A stretch of 64,000 nucleotides of DNA from Zhengitettix transpicula (lineage: Eukaryota > Arthropoda > Insecta > Orthoptera > Tetrigidae): positions 6,260,001 through 6,324,000 of the forward strand of contig CM073590.1 in assembly GCA_037074705.1 (NCBI GenBank), in the 5' to 3' direction. How positions within the stretch are numbered: the first letter of the stretch is position 1; the number at the start of each line of letters is the position of its first letter. Below the pieces are notes generated by a model, which was given only the letters and a program-made list of their open reading frames with translations, was not told the origin of the DNA and ran no database searches. Position numbers and translations under genes: made by a program. Positions 37,596 through 49,500 of this stretch are shown piece after piece.

Positions 37596-40500
37596 AATAA
37601 ACAGATAATACTCCTATCTCCGTCCACCGTTGTGGTAGCCAATATGTAGTGACCACATAAATGGGTCGAAATAAAAAGAATAATTTTTATGAACAACAAA
37701 TAAATTTATTAAACACGAAAAGAATTTACATATGAATTTACTACTTTAACATTATAATATGAGAACTCTTGCTCTCCTGGGTCTTTACTGGGTTTCACTA
37801 AGGACAGAATCAAACCATCAAAAAAAAAACCAACATTTACGTTTTCAAATCAACACAAGTATCTACCAAATTTATTAATAAACTTAACCTATAGTTTGCC
37901 TCTAAATTTTATTATCGAAGAAGGGAACGAAATCTGACTAGTATCCTTTAACGACGTTTACATTATTTAATATGGTATATTCTAACTTACAGTTTCTTAG
38001 GTCCACCTTGACTCGTTTCTTAGACATTCACTTTATAGGTCCTGATATTCACTTCACTGACTCTAAATAACCCCTGTTCCACTCTTTGCTGCTTGCTCCG
38101 TCTTCTCTCCCACGCTAACACCAACTGTTCAACTCTTTGCTGCTTGCTCCGTCTTTCTCTCCCGTGCTAAATAACAACTGTCCTTGCTGCTTGCTCCGTC
38201 TTCTCTCTCACGCTAACACCAACTGTTCAACTCTTTTCTGCTTGCTCCGTCTTTCTCTCCCGTGCTAAATAACAACTGTCCTTGCTGCTTGCTCCGTCTT
38301 CTCTCTCACGCTAACACCAACTGTTTAACTCTTTAGGCGATTCTCCTATATATATGCCCCCTTCCTCCCTTGTCTTTCACTTGCGTCGCCACGGCGCAGT
38401 GAAAGAAACCCATTCCTCTAATTTTCGTTCCGGCCACTGGGGTCCTTCCGCCTTTCGAACCCGACAATCGCATCGTCACACTCCGTCTACTAACTTACGG
38501 CTTCCTCTCTTTTGTCCGCCTCGCACAAAATCTTTTCTTTGAAAGTCCAAAGTCCTTTTCAGGTCATTCGTTAGAGACAGTAGCCTGCTCTAACATGGCC
38601 CCTTTGTGACCATCTGCGTTACTAATTCTACTCGCCGTTTCCCAAATCAATAGGCTACTGGACCCTCATCATCCCCTGTCTCTCATTGCAGCTGCAGCAA
38701 TTACTCAGGACCACCCGACTCGCCCTTTATCCTTTTTCGCACGTCTCTCCACGACACGTGCGCCGTCTCCAATCTAATGCATTATATTATATGCATTACA
38801 TTACGCCCCAAATTTGGTTTGAGAAAGGAATGTCCAGACTTTACTCTTCGAAAAACTAAATTTCTTACAATAATTGCCCTACTTTGTCAGATTTCGTTCA
38901 GAAACTTATATCTAATCACCGTTCATTAAAAGATTTACAAAATTTCCCGTTATATTGGTGCAATGTATTATTTTTTTCATTTCATAAATTATATTAAGAT
39001 TTTAAATAAGTTTTACGATTTTACTTAACTGTGCATATTTGGTCTTAATCCTAATTTTAAACCACTATATTCCCCAATATTACAAACATTTCTATGTTTG
39101 TGGGTGCCACAAAAACAAATACAACCCTTTAACTTAATATCTACAACCCTTCTTAGATTTTAACTTATCTTTAATTGTGTACTTACACATAACTATTATC
39201 ATTTATTGACGTAATGATTATTTTCCAAGACATCGACTAACTTTTTATAAAATTTAAATCTATTTTCTAATCCAGAATCATTTACACTTAGAATCTATCC
39301 TGTGTCTCTAAACTCAATTAAGCCTTGACCTATTTTCTTCCTGAAATTCTCCAGCTGTTCATGTATACTTCCAACCAGCAGTTCTTTGTTCCTATCCGAT
39401 CACATGTTCCTTGTTTGTATTCTTCTTCCCTCCTTCTCAAATTTATCGACGTTAAACTTTCCTAACTTCCATATTTTGCAACTATCCAAACTCTTACTAA
39501 CTTGCTTAAACCTCTTAACCCCTTTCCAAAACTTTATTCCTTCATTTCTTAATGCCCTCTCCATACTACTCCCGTTGGCTGTCCCCACTTCATGTTTGTC
39601 AACAAATCCTTCTATATTATATTGATTCGAAATTCCTCCCTTTAATCCTTCTATCTCCTCAGCACCACCTCTACTTCAACACTAACTCAACATCTTTCCC
39701 GTGACAGCTTCAACATGCCACACCCCCTTTCTCCACTATAACCTTTACCCACATCTACTTCATTACCATTATTCACGTGACAGCTTCAACATGCCACACC
39801 CCCTTTCTCCACTATAACCTTTACTCTCCCCTTCTTCAACTTCAGCATTATGCCCCACCAAACTTTAACCTTTTTCAATAAAACCACATACATTTTCATT
39901 CCACCTATCCTCCTATCTCTCCACTCCCTCATCAAACCTTTTTATCAACAAACATTGTAGCAATTGCCACGAAAACAGCAAGAAAAAGAAAATATAGAAA
40001 CATTTTCGGTCCCGAATGCTGCTCGCCTATTCGCAGAACACTTATCAGTAATCCCTGATCACAAAACGAATATTTAAAACCCCTGTATTTCAATCAAACA
40101 AACAAAAACAAGCCATCCATGTTACAATGGTTTCCCTTTTAAAACCTTCGAATGTTTTCATCATACCCTCTCTGGTTAGAATTCCTCAATATTCATTCAG
40201 GAAGAACAAGAAGAAATAGCTTAAGCTTGCCACGCCCCCTTTTCTGCAGAATAACCTATGTTTTCTCATTTAAAGTTACATTTCCCAAAATTGTCTTGCC
40301 CTATTTTATCTTATTCCTAACCCTTTCTCCTCCATTTACACCCTAAACATCTCCAATTCCCTTCCAACAAAATTAAATTTCCTCATGTGACAGCTTAAAC
40401 ATGCCACGCCCCTTTCCCTGCACAATAACCTAAGTTCCCTCATTTAAATTTACATTTCTCAAAATTATATTCTCTATCTTATCTTACTCCTAACCCTTCT

Positions 40501-43432
40501 TCTCCATTTACACACTAAACATCTCCAATTCACTTCCAACAAAATTACATTTACTCATGTGACAGCTTAAACTTGCCACGCCCCTCTTCCTGCACAATAA
40601 CCTATGTTCCCTCATTTAAATTTACACACTACTATCCCTTCAGGTATAAGATTGAAGAAAAACAGAATATTGAAAAATAAGAAAATACTTCTGTTAGCGG
40701 GAGTAATCACGAATGCCACGCGTGTAATTAACAAAGAGCGTTAATTCTCCTAATTATTATCCGTTAGATATAAGATTGAAGAAAACAGAGTATTGAAAAG
40801 TAAGAAAATACTTCTGTTAGCCGGAGTAATCACGAATGCCACGCGTGTAATTAACAAAGCGCGTTAATTCTCCTAATTATTAAATTTTTACATTTATCCA
40901 GTATCTCGGAATTCAAAACCGCTTTGACCTGCATTCTGCCAATATTCTCTACCTGTTCCATATTTGCATCTAACCCGATGGTTATTATTTACTTCCTTCT
41001 CCCCTCCATTCACCAATGTTACAATCTTGTTTCCAAATTCTATGTTTAAATAACATCCAATACTCCCCACAACTTGTTTTAAATTCCTAAATCCCATCTG
41101 TTTTATCGTCATCAATTTTATTTCGATGTTCCTCAATGTTTTCACTGCAACTTCTATCTCATCAGCTGTTCCCCCTTCATCTTTGTAAACAAACCTTTCT
41201 GTAATACTTTGATTCACAACACCTCCCTGTAATTCTTCTATCCTTTCATAATTTTCTATTTCATTAACGTCTTCCCCTATCTCACCTCTTTCTCCCACTA
41301 TTTCTTCTCCCTGCTCATCAACCCCTTCAATATTTAACCCATTATTCTCTCCTTTAACATCATCAGCCTTATGTCCCATGAAAATTAAATTCTCTTCAAC
41401 ATTTTCATTATATCACTTCTATCTCATTTACATTTTCGTTACACTTAACCTCCAATAACCCCACTTTATTTGCTACTTCACCTGTTTCAATTTCCATGTT
41501 TACATTTTGGTTGTTTACTTTTTCTACACAATCAGAATTTATCTCTGCGCTGTCCTCTCTAATACTCTTACCCAAATCAGCTACATCTTTCTTTATATCT
41601 GCCCAATTTTTATCCATACTCTTACCCAAATCTGCTACATCTTTCTTTATATCTGCCCAATTTTTATCCATACTCTTACCCAAATCTGCTACATCTTTCT
41701 TTATATCTGCCCAATTTTTATCCCCTTCTGCCCTCAAATCTGCTACATCTTTCTTTATATCTGCTCTCATTTCTTTCAAATTAAGTCTCCCTTCCGCCCT
41801 CGACTCTGCAATATTTTTATTATTTTCAGCTATATTTTTATTGATATCTGATATATTTTTATTGATATCTGCTAAATTTTTCTCTAAATATTCTAATATC
41901 ATCATACTTCCCCTATCTCCTCCCACTGGTCTCTGGGAATTATTAACTCTAGAACCCATTTTATCTAAATTAAATTTAATCTAACTAACACTCAAAACCA
42001 CAAACTAAACCAAATTTAAGCTATCATCTTTAACTTTAAATGCACATTTAATCGTTTTTTCTCTCTAACTTTCACACACGTACAATTCATTTTCAAAACA
42101 ATTTGCATGCACATCTTATCCAAAATAAAATACTTTCTTGCACCAATACCGCGGTTAGTCAGATTTCGTTCTTTAATTATGATTCTGCCCTATTATCAAA
42201 AATCGTGCCACACGTTGTTGCGCCAAAATGTAATAAACAGATAATACTCCTATCTCCGTCCACCGTTGTGGTAGCCAATATGTAATGACCACATAAGTGG
42301 GTCGAAATAAAAAGAATAATTTTTATGAACAACAAATAAATTTATTAAACACGAAAAGAATTTACATATGAATTTACTACTTTAACATTATAATATGAGA
42401 ACTCTTGCTCTCCTGGGTCTTTACTGGGTTTGACTAAGGACAGAATCAAACCATCAAAAAAAAACCAACATTTACGTTTTCAAATCAACACAAGTATCTA
42501 CCAAATTTATTAATAAACTTAACCTATAGTTTGCCTCTAAATTTTATTATTGAAGAAGGGAACGAAATCTGACTAGTATCCTTTAACGACGTTTACATTA
42601 TTTAATATGGTATATTCTAACTTACAGTTTCTTAGGTCCACCTTGACTCGTTTCTTAGACATTCACTTTATAGGTCCTGATATTCACTTCACTGACTCTA
42701 AATAACCACTGTTCCACTCTTTGCTGCTTGCTCCGTCTTCTCTCCCACGCTAACACCAACTGTTCAACTCTTTGCTGCTTGCTCCGTCTTTCTCTCCCGT
42801 GCTAAATAACAACTGTCCTTGCTGCTTGCTCCGTCTTCTCTCTCACGCTAACACCAACTGTTCAACTCTTTTCTGCTTGCTCCGTCTTTCTCTCCCGTGC
42901 TAAATAACAACTGTCCTTGCTGCTTGCTCCGTCTTCTCTCTCACGCTAACACCAACTGTTTAACTCTTTAGGCGATTCTCCTATATATATGCCCCCTTCC
43001 TCCCTTGTCTTTCACTTGCGTCGCCACGGCGCAGTGAAAGAAACCCATTCCTCTAATTTTCGTTCCGGCCACTGGGGTCCTTCCGCCTTTCGAACCCGAC
43101 AATCGCATCGTCACACTCCGTCTACTAACTTACGGCTTCCTCTCTTTTGTCCGCCTCGCACAAAATCTTTTCTTTGAAAGTCCAAAGTCCTTTTCAGGTC
43201 ATTCGTTAGAGACAGTAGCCTGCTCTAACATGGCCCCTTTGTGACCATCTGCGTTACTAATTCTACTCGCCGTTTCCCAAATCAATAGGCTACTGGACCC
43301 TCATCATCCCCTGTCTCTCATTGCAGCTGCAGCAATTACTCAGGACCACCCGACTCGCCCTTTATCCTTTCTCGCACGTCACTCCACGGCACGTGCGCCG
43401 TCTCCAATCTAATGCATTATATTATATGCATT

Positions 43433-43516
<84 letters not shown>

Positions 43517-46500
43517 TTCAGTCTCTTATATAAATCAAAATTTTAATTTTATATGATTTCTTGATTGTAACTATTGTTTAGTTTTTTAAATTTGGTAAAA
43601 TAAATAGATAATAGTAGTTAAAGTAATTATCTCATTTTTATTTATCAATTATTTCAAAACCCCAGTATAAGTTAACTTTACTTTTGGTGTGTTGAGAAAA
43701 TATATAATAACTAACAGTATCGATGGGATTCGCACATATCAATTCTTATAACCTAACAAACCTGTATATGACACTGTACTTAACTACTTGAAAAATACTC
43801 AAGGCTCAAATTATTTTGTCTAGTAGTTAAGTATCTTGCCAAACAATAAACTTTATAGCTATTTTTCTGCCATTCATTTACATTATTATAAAATATTCAT
43901 GTATTTTTTCATTACAATAACGAATATACCTCATTTCTATATAGAACACCATGTTCCTGTGATACTGTATAAAATTTAACTCTGTGATAGAATTGATCTA
44001 AATAGCTTCATTTCCATTCTAATACAACATACTTGAAATTATATATTTTTTCTATATTTTTCAGCAACAATTATACAAAATATTATCTCAAATTCATTTT
44101 AAAACTAATCTTTACCTCTTCTCTACCTATTTCGTTTCCAATCTTCAATCCCACGCAGACCCTGTGGAATGCTGCTTTCTAAATCACGACTCATGTAGAC
44201 AACACATTTGTAGACATAATGCAATTCTATAATAATTTATTAATATGTGTTTAACATTGACGCTACGTTAATGAACACAAACTATATTTAACATTAGTTT
44301 TAGGAACTATTGTTCTTATCTTTACCACATTAGTAGTTAATTTTTTCTTATATAATTTATTTACAATATATCAAATTTTAGATTACAACTATTTCAACAA
44401 ATTACTACTTAATCTGTTTTCCCGCTTTGGATATGAATAAAATTTCTAAATATTATTCCGTTATTTGAGAACAAAAACACACTAGATTCGGGTGGGAGGA
44501 ATGTGTTTGTCTGCGAAGATTAATGACTTTTGGTAATTCCAATTTCATTTTAACGTGTAGCAAGGGAGACAATATTTTGTGATATAAATTGTTTATGCAA
44601 ATGAGTACAGAACTAACCACTAATTGAGAACCCTTAGTTGATCATTGTAAATCACAAATTCAGTAGTTTTAATAATTCTTGACGAGACTCGTGTTTGCTT
44701 GCGCTGCGGAAATGAGCTGTCAACCTCACAATCACAGGATCACAACAGAGGGCGTCAGACGACAACGCTGAACTTAACTTAATTTCAGACTCACTGTGCG
44801 GTACTTTCTGCAATCGGGAACAGTTCCTTCAGGATCTGCAGAATGCGTGGACCCCGACTCGTTCCGCTGTCTCAAAGTCGTACCAGCGTCACCGCAGCTT
44901 GTAATGAACACACGTTATGTGGCTGATAAATCAATTCGTCGCTCTTACTACAAATAATTTACAGGGTTCGTGACGCATAATTGACTTCTCTCACATTAAA
45001 AAAGCTAATGCGACTTCCCCTCCCCAACTTCAAGTTACGAACTTTCCATATCTCCAACTACCCTATATTTTCCAATTTTCTGCCAAGAAAGGAAAATTTT
45101 TCTTGCGTATGATTTTCTAGAGAGCATCATTCTGCTAATATGCTGAAATCTAAAAAAAATACTCAGAAGAAAACATCCGTCCACTTCCTGTTTCCGAGAA
45201 AGGTTTCGGTAAGGGGCTCGTAAACGAGCAAACAAAATTGCACTTAGCCGGCAATATTTTAGGAAACTGGCCCGGCAGCATTTCCGGCAATTATGGCTGG
45301 GCAACACGTTGCCAGAAATATCCCGGCAATACTCTTGCCACAGTGTAGCCCAAGCATTTGCTGCGTACACGTAGTACAATATAATGGCCGAAAATGAAGT
45401 ACTTATTAGTGCAGCATTAATTTAGATAAAAAATTAAAAGTAATTAAAAAAGAGAAGAACCTGGATTCTACCTTATTTAAACAAACGACAAATACTTCAC
45501 AATTTAAGCAACAAATTAATTATTGACAATTACTTATTTAAAAAATTCAGCAAAATGTCGGAGGGTGAATAAATATTTGCTTAAAAATTGGGCCCACGAT
45601 TGAGAGAAAGAACACTTTTTTATTTTTTTAGGGTAACAGGCTACATGGCGGTAATCCACATGGTGGAAGCTGACCTTTAATAGCTTAGGAAGGCATTTGA
45701 AAGGGGGGATGCGGAATGGTAGAGGAAGGTAGCCAAGGGTTAACTAGAGCCTCCGGGCTATGGTTTAAGGATCCCACCCGGCAATTGGCCTTAAAGTGAT
45801 GCAGGACAAACCCTAGAAAACCTGCATCAGGTAGGTCGGGCATTTGGTACTTGTCCCACGCCCTTCCGATGGCGGGAGAGGGATTAGATGTGGGGTCGCA
45901 GCTTTCCCCTCGCCGTGCCTTGACCGGTTTAGGAGGCAGCTGGCCGACTATTCCGATAGGAATAGCGGACAACTCTTAACGTATGCCCAAGGTCTGCGAC
46001 CCCGGAACATACACCTTCAAAACAGGCCGAGTGATGACACTGTGATGAGGAAAGCAATACCGATCAACCTTCTATTCTTGGCTACAGGAGACTCCTAGAA
46101 ATCTTTGATGTATTTAATGCGAATGTCCGAGTGTTAAATTTCGCACATCGTTCGAGAAGCATGCGTGGATTTTAAGTAAAGATTAAATGAATTTATTAAA
46201 GTATGTAAAAGCTAGACCTCTTTATTTGTTAAATATTAATTTTAAAAATTAGAAATTAACTTTTCTTTTTATTTTCATTTTGCGTGTACGTCATAAGTGA
46301 TTTGTTGGCTATTGCTCGCCAATCATCTTTATTCACTTGGAGATCTCCAACTATAGTCCATCGACTTCACGCCCCATAATGACGGATTTGAGCGAACTTC
46401 ATCTATAAATTCAATAGTTTTTTCGTTTGACCAATTCATAAAGTGGAATACTGAATAATTTTATCCAGAGAACAAAGTGTAATATTAATTGCTAACGCAG

Positions 46501-49500
46501 TTGACTACAGAGACCTCTACGTCAGGAGTGGGAACTATTGTGGCCTTGCAATAAATATTGCTGGGCAATACGTTCCATTTTCGGTATAGGACCGATATCA
46601 ACGGCAACACGCCAGCAGTACTTAAAATGCTGGCAACATTGCCCGGCAATACTGAAATAAATATTGCCCGGCCGGTATTCCCGGCCACAATTGCCCTAAA
46701 ATGTTGCTCGTTTATAGGCCCCTGTAGAGTTATACCCGGAAGTAATACATTTCGTTTCAGCCGCCTGCAATCTCTAAAACCGTGGAGCTTTATGTGGTTT
46801 AAATAATTTTTAATTGGTTTAAATTCAATGCATATGATGAAAGTAAATTAAATTAATTCATTAAGAATGTCTAGAACTTAACATTAATGAAAGGGTAATA
46901 AAAATGTAACTGTTACAGGAATTACAGAACAACTGCCGTATCATAGACATATCACCTGTTTATGAAAAGTGGGAAGATAATACCGATATGATGGCCTGGG
47001 AAAGATCCACACCGACTGATGTCGTCTTCTCCTGGAACAAAGTCTTAGACGCAATGTGCGATGGGCAGGTGAATTTGCCTGCCTTTCAAGAGTTTATAAG
47101 GTATGTTTTGTAATACGAGGGTGATATGAAAAATGTTCGACCTCAACATTAAGATAGCAGCACTCGTCAAAGAAAGCTTGGGAATGAGTTTACGCATGTC
47201 TTGAAAGTTACACACCAAATTTTCAGCAATTTTGGACGCGCAGTTGTTGTTTCACAATCGTTTGAGTGAGTCAATGTGAATTAAAGACGTATTGGACGCT
47301 GTTTACGGGGAATCTGCACCATTATCCACCGTGAAATTTTGCCTAGCTGAATTTAAACGTGGTCGTAACAGCTTGGGAGACTTTTTTTTATCTATCTCAG
47401 TTTATCGGTCTGATTCCTTGCCATTCTATGTCAGACCGTTGTTCCATTTTTTTTATCTATCTCAGTTTATCGGTCTGATTCCTTGCCATTCTATGTCAGA
47501 CCGTTGTTCCATTTTTTTTGTCTTGTATCCTCTTGTATCAGTTTTTTCTTTATTCCTTAGAGAATTTGTTACAAATTGTGTTGGATATTGGGTATGTTTG
47601 GGGGATGGTGGGAGTTAGGATTTATGTGCTGGGAATTAGGAGTTAGGTGAGGGTGGGGGGTACCTTTCTTTCAAGATGCAACCTCTTGGCCTCCTCAGAG
47701 CGAGTTCAACGTCACCGCCACGAGGAGGCGGATTGCCGTATCTAGCGTTCCACTTATTATATTTTGCTTTTTTAGGAAAAGGACGGTTAGGTAGGAATGG
47801 TGGGGAAATACGGAATGGAGTGGATGTAATTGATTTATAAGGTGTGATACTGATTGGTAGTTGTTCCTTGAATTTCTTGGGTAAAATTGTCAAATCGTCT
47901 TTTTTGATTGTTGGACAGCAACATCGGGTTGTAGCAGCAGGAGGGTGGTAGAGCGAATTGCCGATTGCAAATCGATCTCCCTGCAATAGTCTATGTTGTA
48001 GTGCGTGGAGGCGCAGGACGTTTACCTTCTCTCATTCATTCTCCTTCTCTTTCTAGTGAGAGGCAGGAGAAGCCGGTCATCATTTTTCTTATTCCTCCCT
48101 TCCTGCGTCTCCACTTATCTGTCGTATATCGTTTCCCACCTCCGGATTTCCGATTTCCCTCATCTTCCGGCCTCCGGGAGATGCGGGTTTAGCTGGACCT
48201 CATGTTTTTTATTTCCTCGTATTTTCCCCTGTTGCTGTCCTTTGTCATGGTATTTGTTGTCCAGTTTCTTGTTTACTTTGTTTAGCCTTTATTGAGTTGT
48301 GCTCTCTCCGGTTCGTAATGACGGTCCAGTAGAGAGCTTACCTTTTTTGTTGTTTATTTGGAGTTGTCAATTATTGGAACAGCCACCATATCTCACCCCT
48401 CTGTACTCAATGCCATTTCGTTATTTTGTTTTACTCCTTGTATTGTAGCCGTCAGTTTCAGTTGTACTATTATTATTACAATCTTCGTGTCCGGAAGATT
48501 TTGGTTATAATTTCCTAAGGGCCTTCTGTTTACGAAATTTTGTAGTTCCAGTCGAGATATTTGGTTCGCGATTCTTACCAGGATCTGTGTCAGTTCTGTG
48601 TCCCTGATTATATATTTTGTCTCAAAACTTCCAATCCTTTTCCTGTCTTCATAATTGATGTTATAACAAGGACATTCCAGCACCACATGCTCCGGTGACG
48701 ATGAGCTTTCACAGATGCACATTGTGTCCCTCGTGATTTTGTTGAGGTATGTGCCATGTCCCGACAAGTAGTGCATCAATCCACTTATAGGTTGGACGTG
48801 GTTCATGGAGAGTCTTTCCCTGACATTTGGAAGGAGTTCATATACTCTTCTGCCGGTACTTGACTCATTCCATCTGCATTGCCAGGTGTCTAGGATGAGA
48901 CTATCATGCCATTTTTCGACCCCCAGGGGGAACGGAGATACCTGGGTAACTAAATCTCAAGCGGACTGGGTCCTGCACCTAGGGAAAAAAGAAGAAAGTT
49001 TGCCCACGAAACCACATACCCCCTCGAGTCCAACTCCAATGTGCGTTGGGCTGGAACGTGAAGACAAACCCAGCTGGGCTTCAGGGTTCCTGGATGATAG
49101 ACTAGAAACCCACGCACCCCGAGGTACCAAATTGTTTGTAGAAGTACGGCTTTGGTCTGCCGCGCACATTGCTCCGTTATCACGAATACCCAGGGTCGCC
49201 ACGTAGGGAGGAGTTGTACTTGCCCAAGAGCCTTTGAAACTTGTTGGCACACCCTGGTTACCCAGAGTGGCTTGCGAGTTAGGGCTATCTCCCTCCCATA
49301 GCAATTGGCTATTGCTATGAGGAGAATTATGGCCAGACGGTTTCGTCGTTGGATAACTAAGAAGCAGAAACGAATCCCCACAACTCGACACCTTAGTCTC
49401 CCGAAGAATGGTTAGTGGTGGGGTCACCACCACCTTCCATCTCCGCCTCCTCCTGGCAGGACAAGATGTTAGCTTCTCGGAAAGACCCCCAAGAGAACCA

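Larger units (their letters stand above)
37593..43435 (-). mobile_element. Full-length, young LTR retrotransposon without visible pol
   Basis: Two direct repeats, 37593-38800 (1208 bp) and 42229-43435 (1207 bp), both begin TGTAATAAACAG and end GCATTACA. They differ at only about ten sites. The flanks are ATAT in (TA)n on both sides. Read on the minus strand, the primer-binding site follows the 5' LTR (42229-43435) as TTTTGGCGCAACAACGTG, and a purine-rich run (AATTTGGGGCGTAA) precedes the 3' LTR. The internal region is only 3.43 kb. Its only substantial frames are two acidic/coiled-coil proteins near the 5' LTR. No protease, RT, RNase H or integrase motif was seen in any frame. It looks like a non-autonomous element mobilised by a relative. 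ATAT target and TG/CA ends are typical of Gypsy-type elements of the 17.6/297 kind; the superfamily assignment is inferred. Confidence 0.88.
45195..46740. mobile_element. Possible DNA transposon with GCCGGCAATATT-rich inverted ends
   Basis: The sequence at 45205-45370 ('ggctcgtaaacgagcaaac', then many 'gccggcaat'/'cccggcaat' words) is matched in reverse complement at 46520-46735 ('ttgctcgtttataggcccc' at the outer end). The two blocks face each other 1.15 kb apart. A copy of the dispersed repeat (45632-46030) lies between. The words are also partly self-complementary. No transposase is visible and no target-site duplication was resolved. Confidence 0.5.

Noticed and set aside
38354..38542. 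Identical 62-aa frames at 38354 and 42989
   Set aside because: Both lie in the two LTRs of one element, antisense to its transcription; identity reflects LTR identity.
41496..41984. 162-aa and 114-aa plus-strand frames
   Set aside because: Mirror frames of the repeated coiled-coil coding DNA on the minus strand.
37543..43512. TA and GA arrays considered as a CRISPR-like or satellite array
   Set aside because: Simple microsatellites without spacers; the genome is eukaryotic.
48957..49206. Overlapping plus-strand frames of 133 aa and others in the LINE
   Set aside because: They oppose the LINE's coding strand and contain no known motif.
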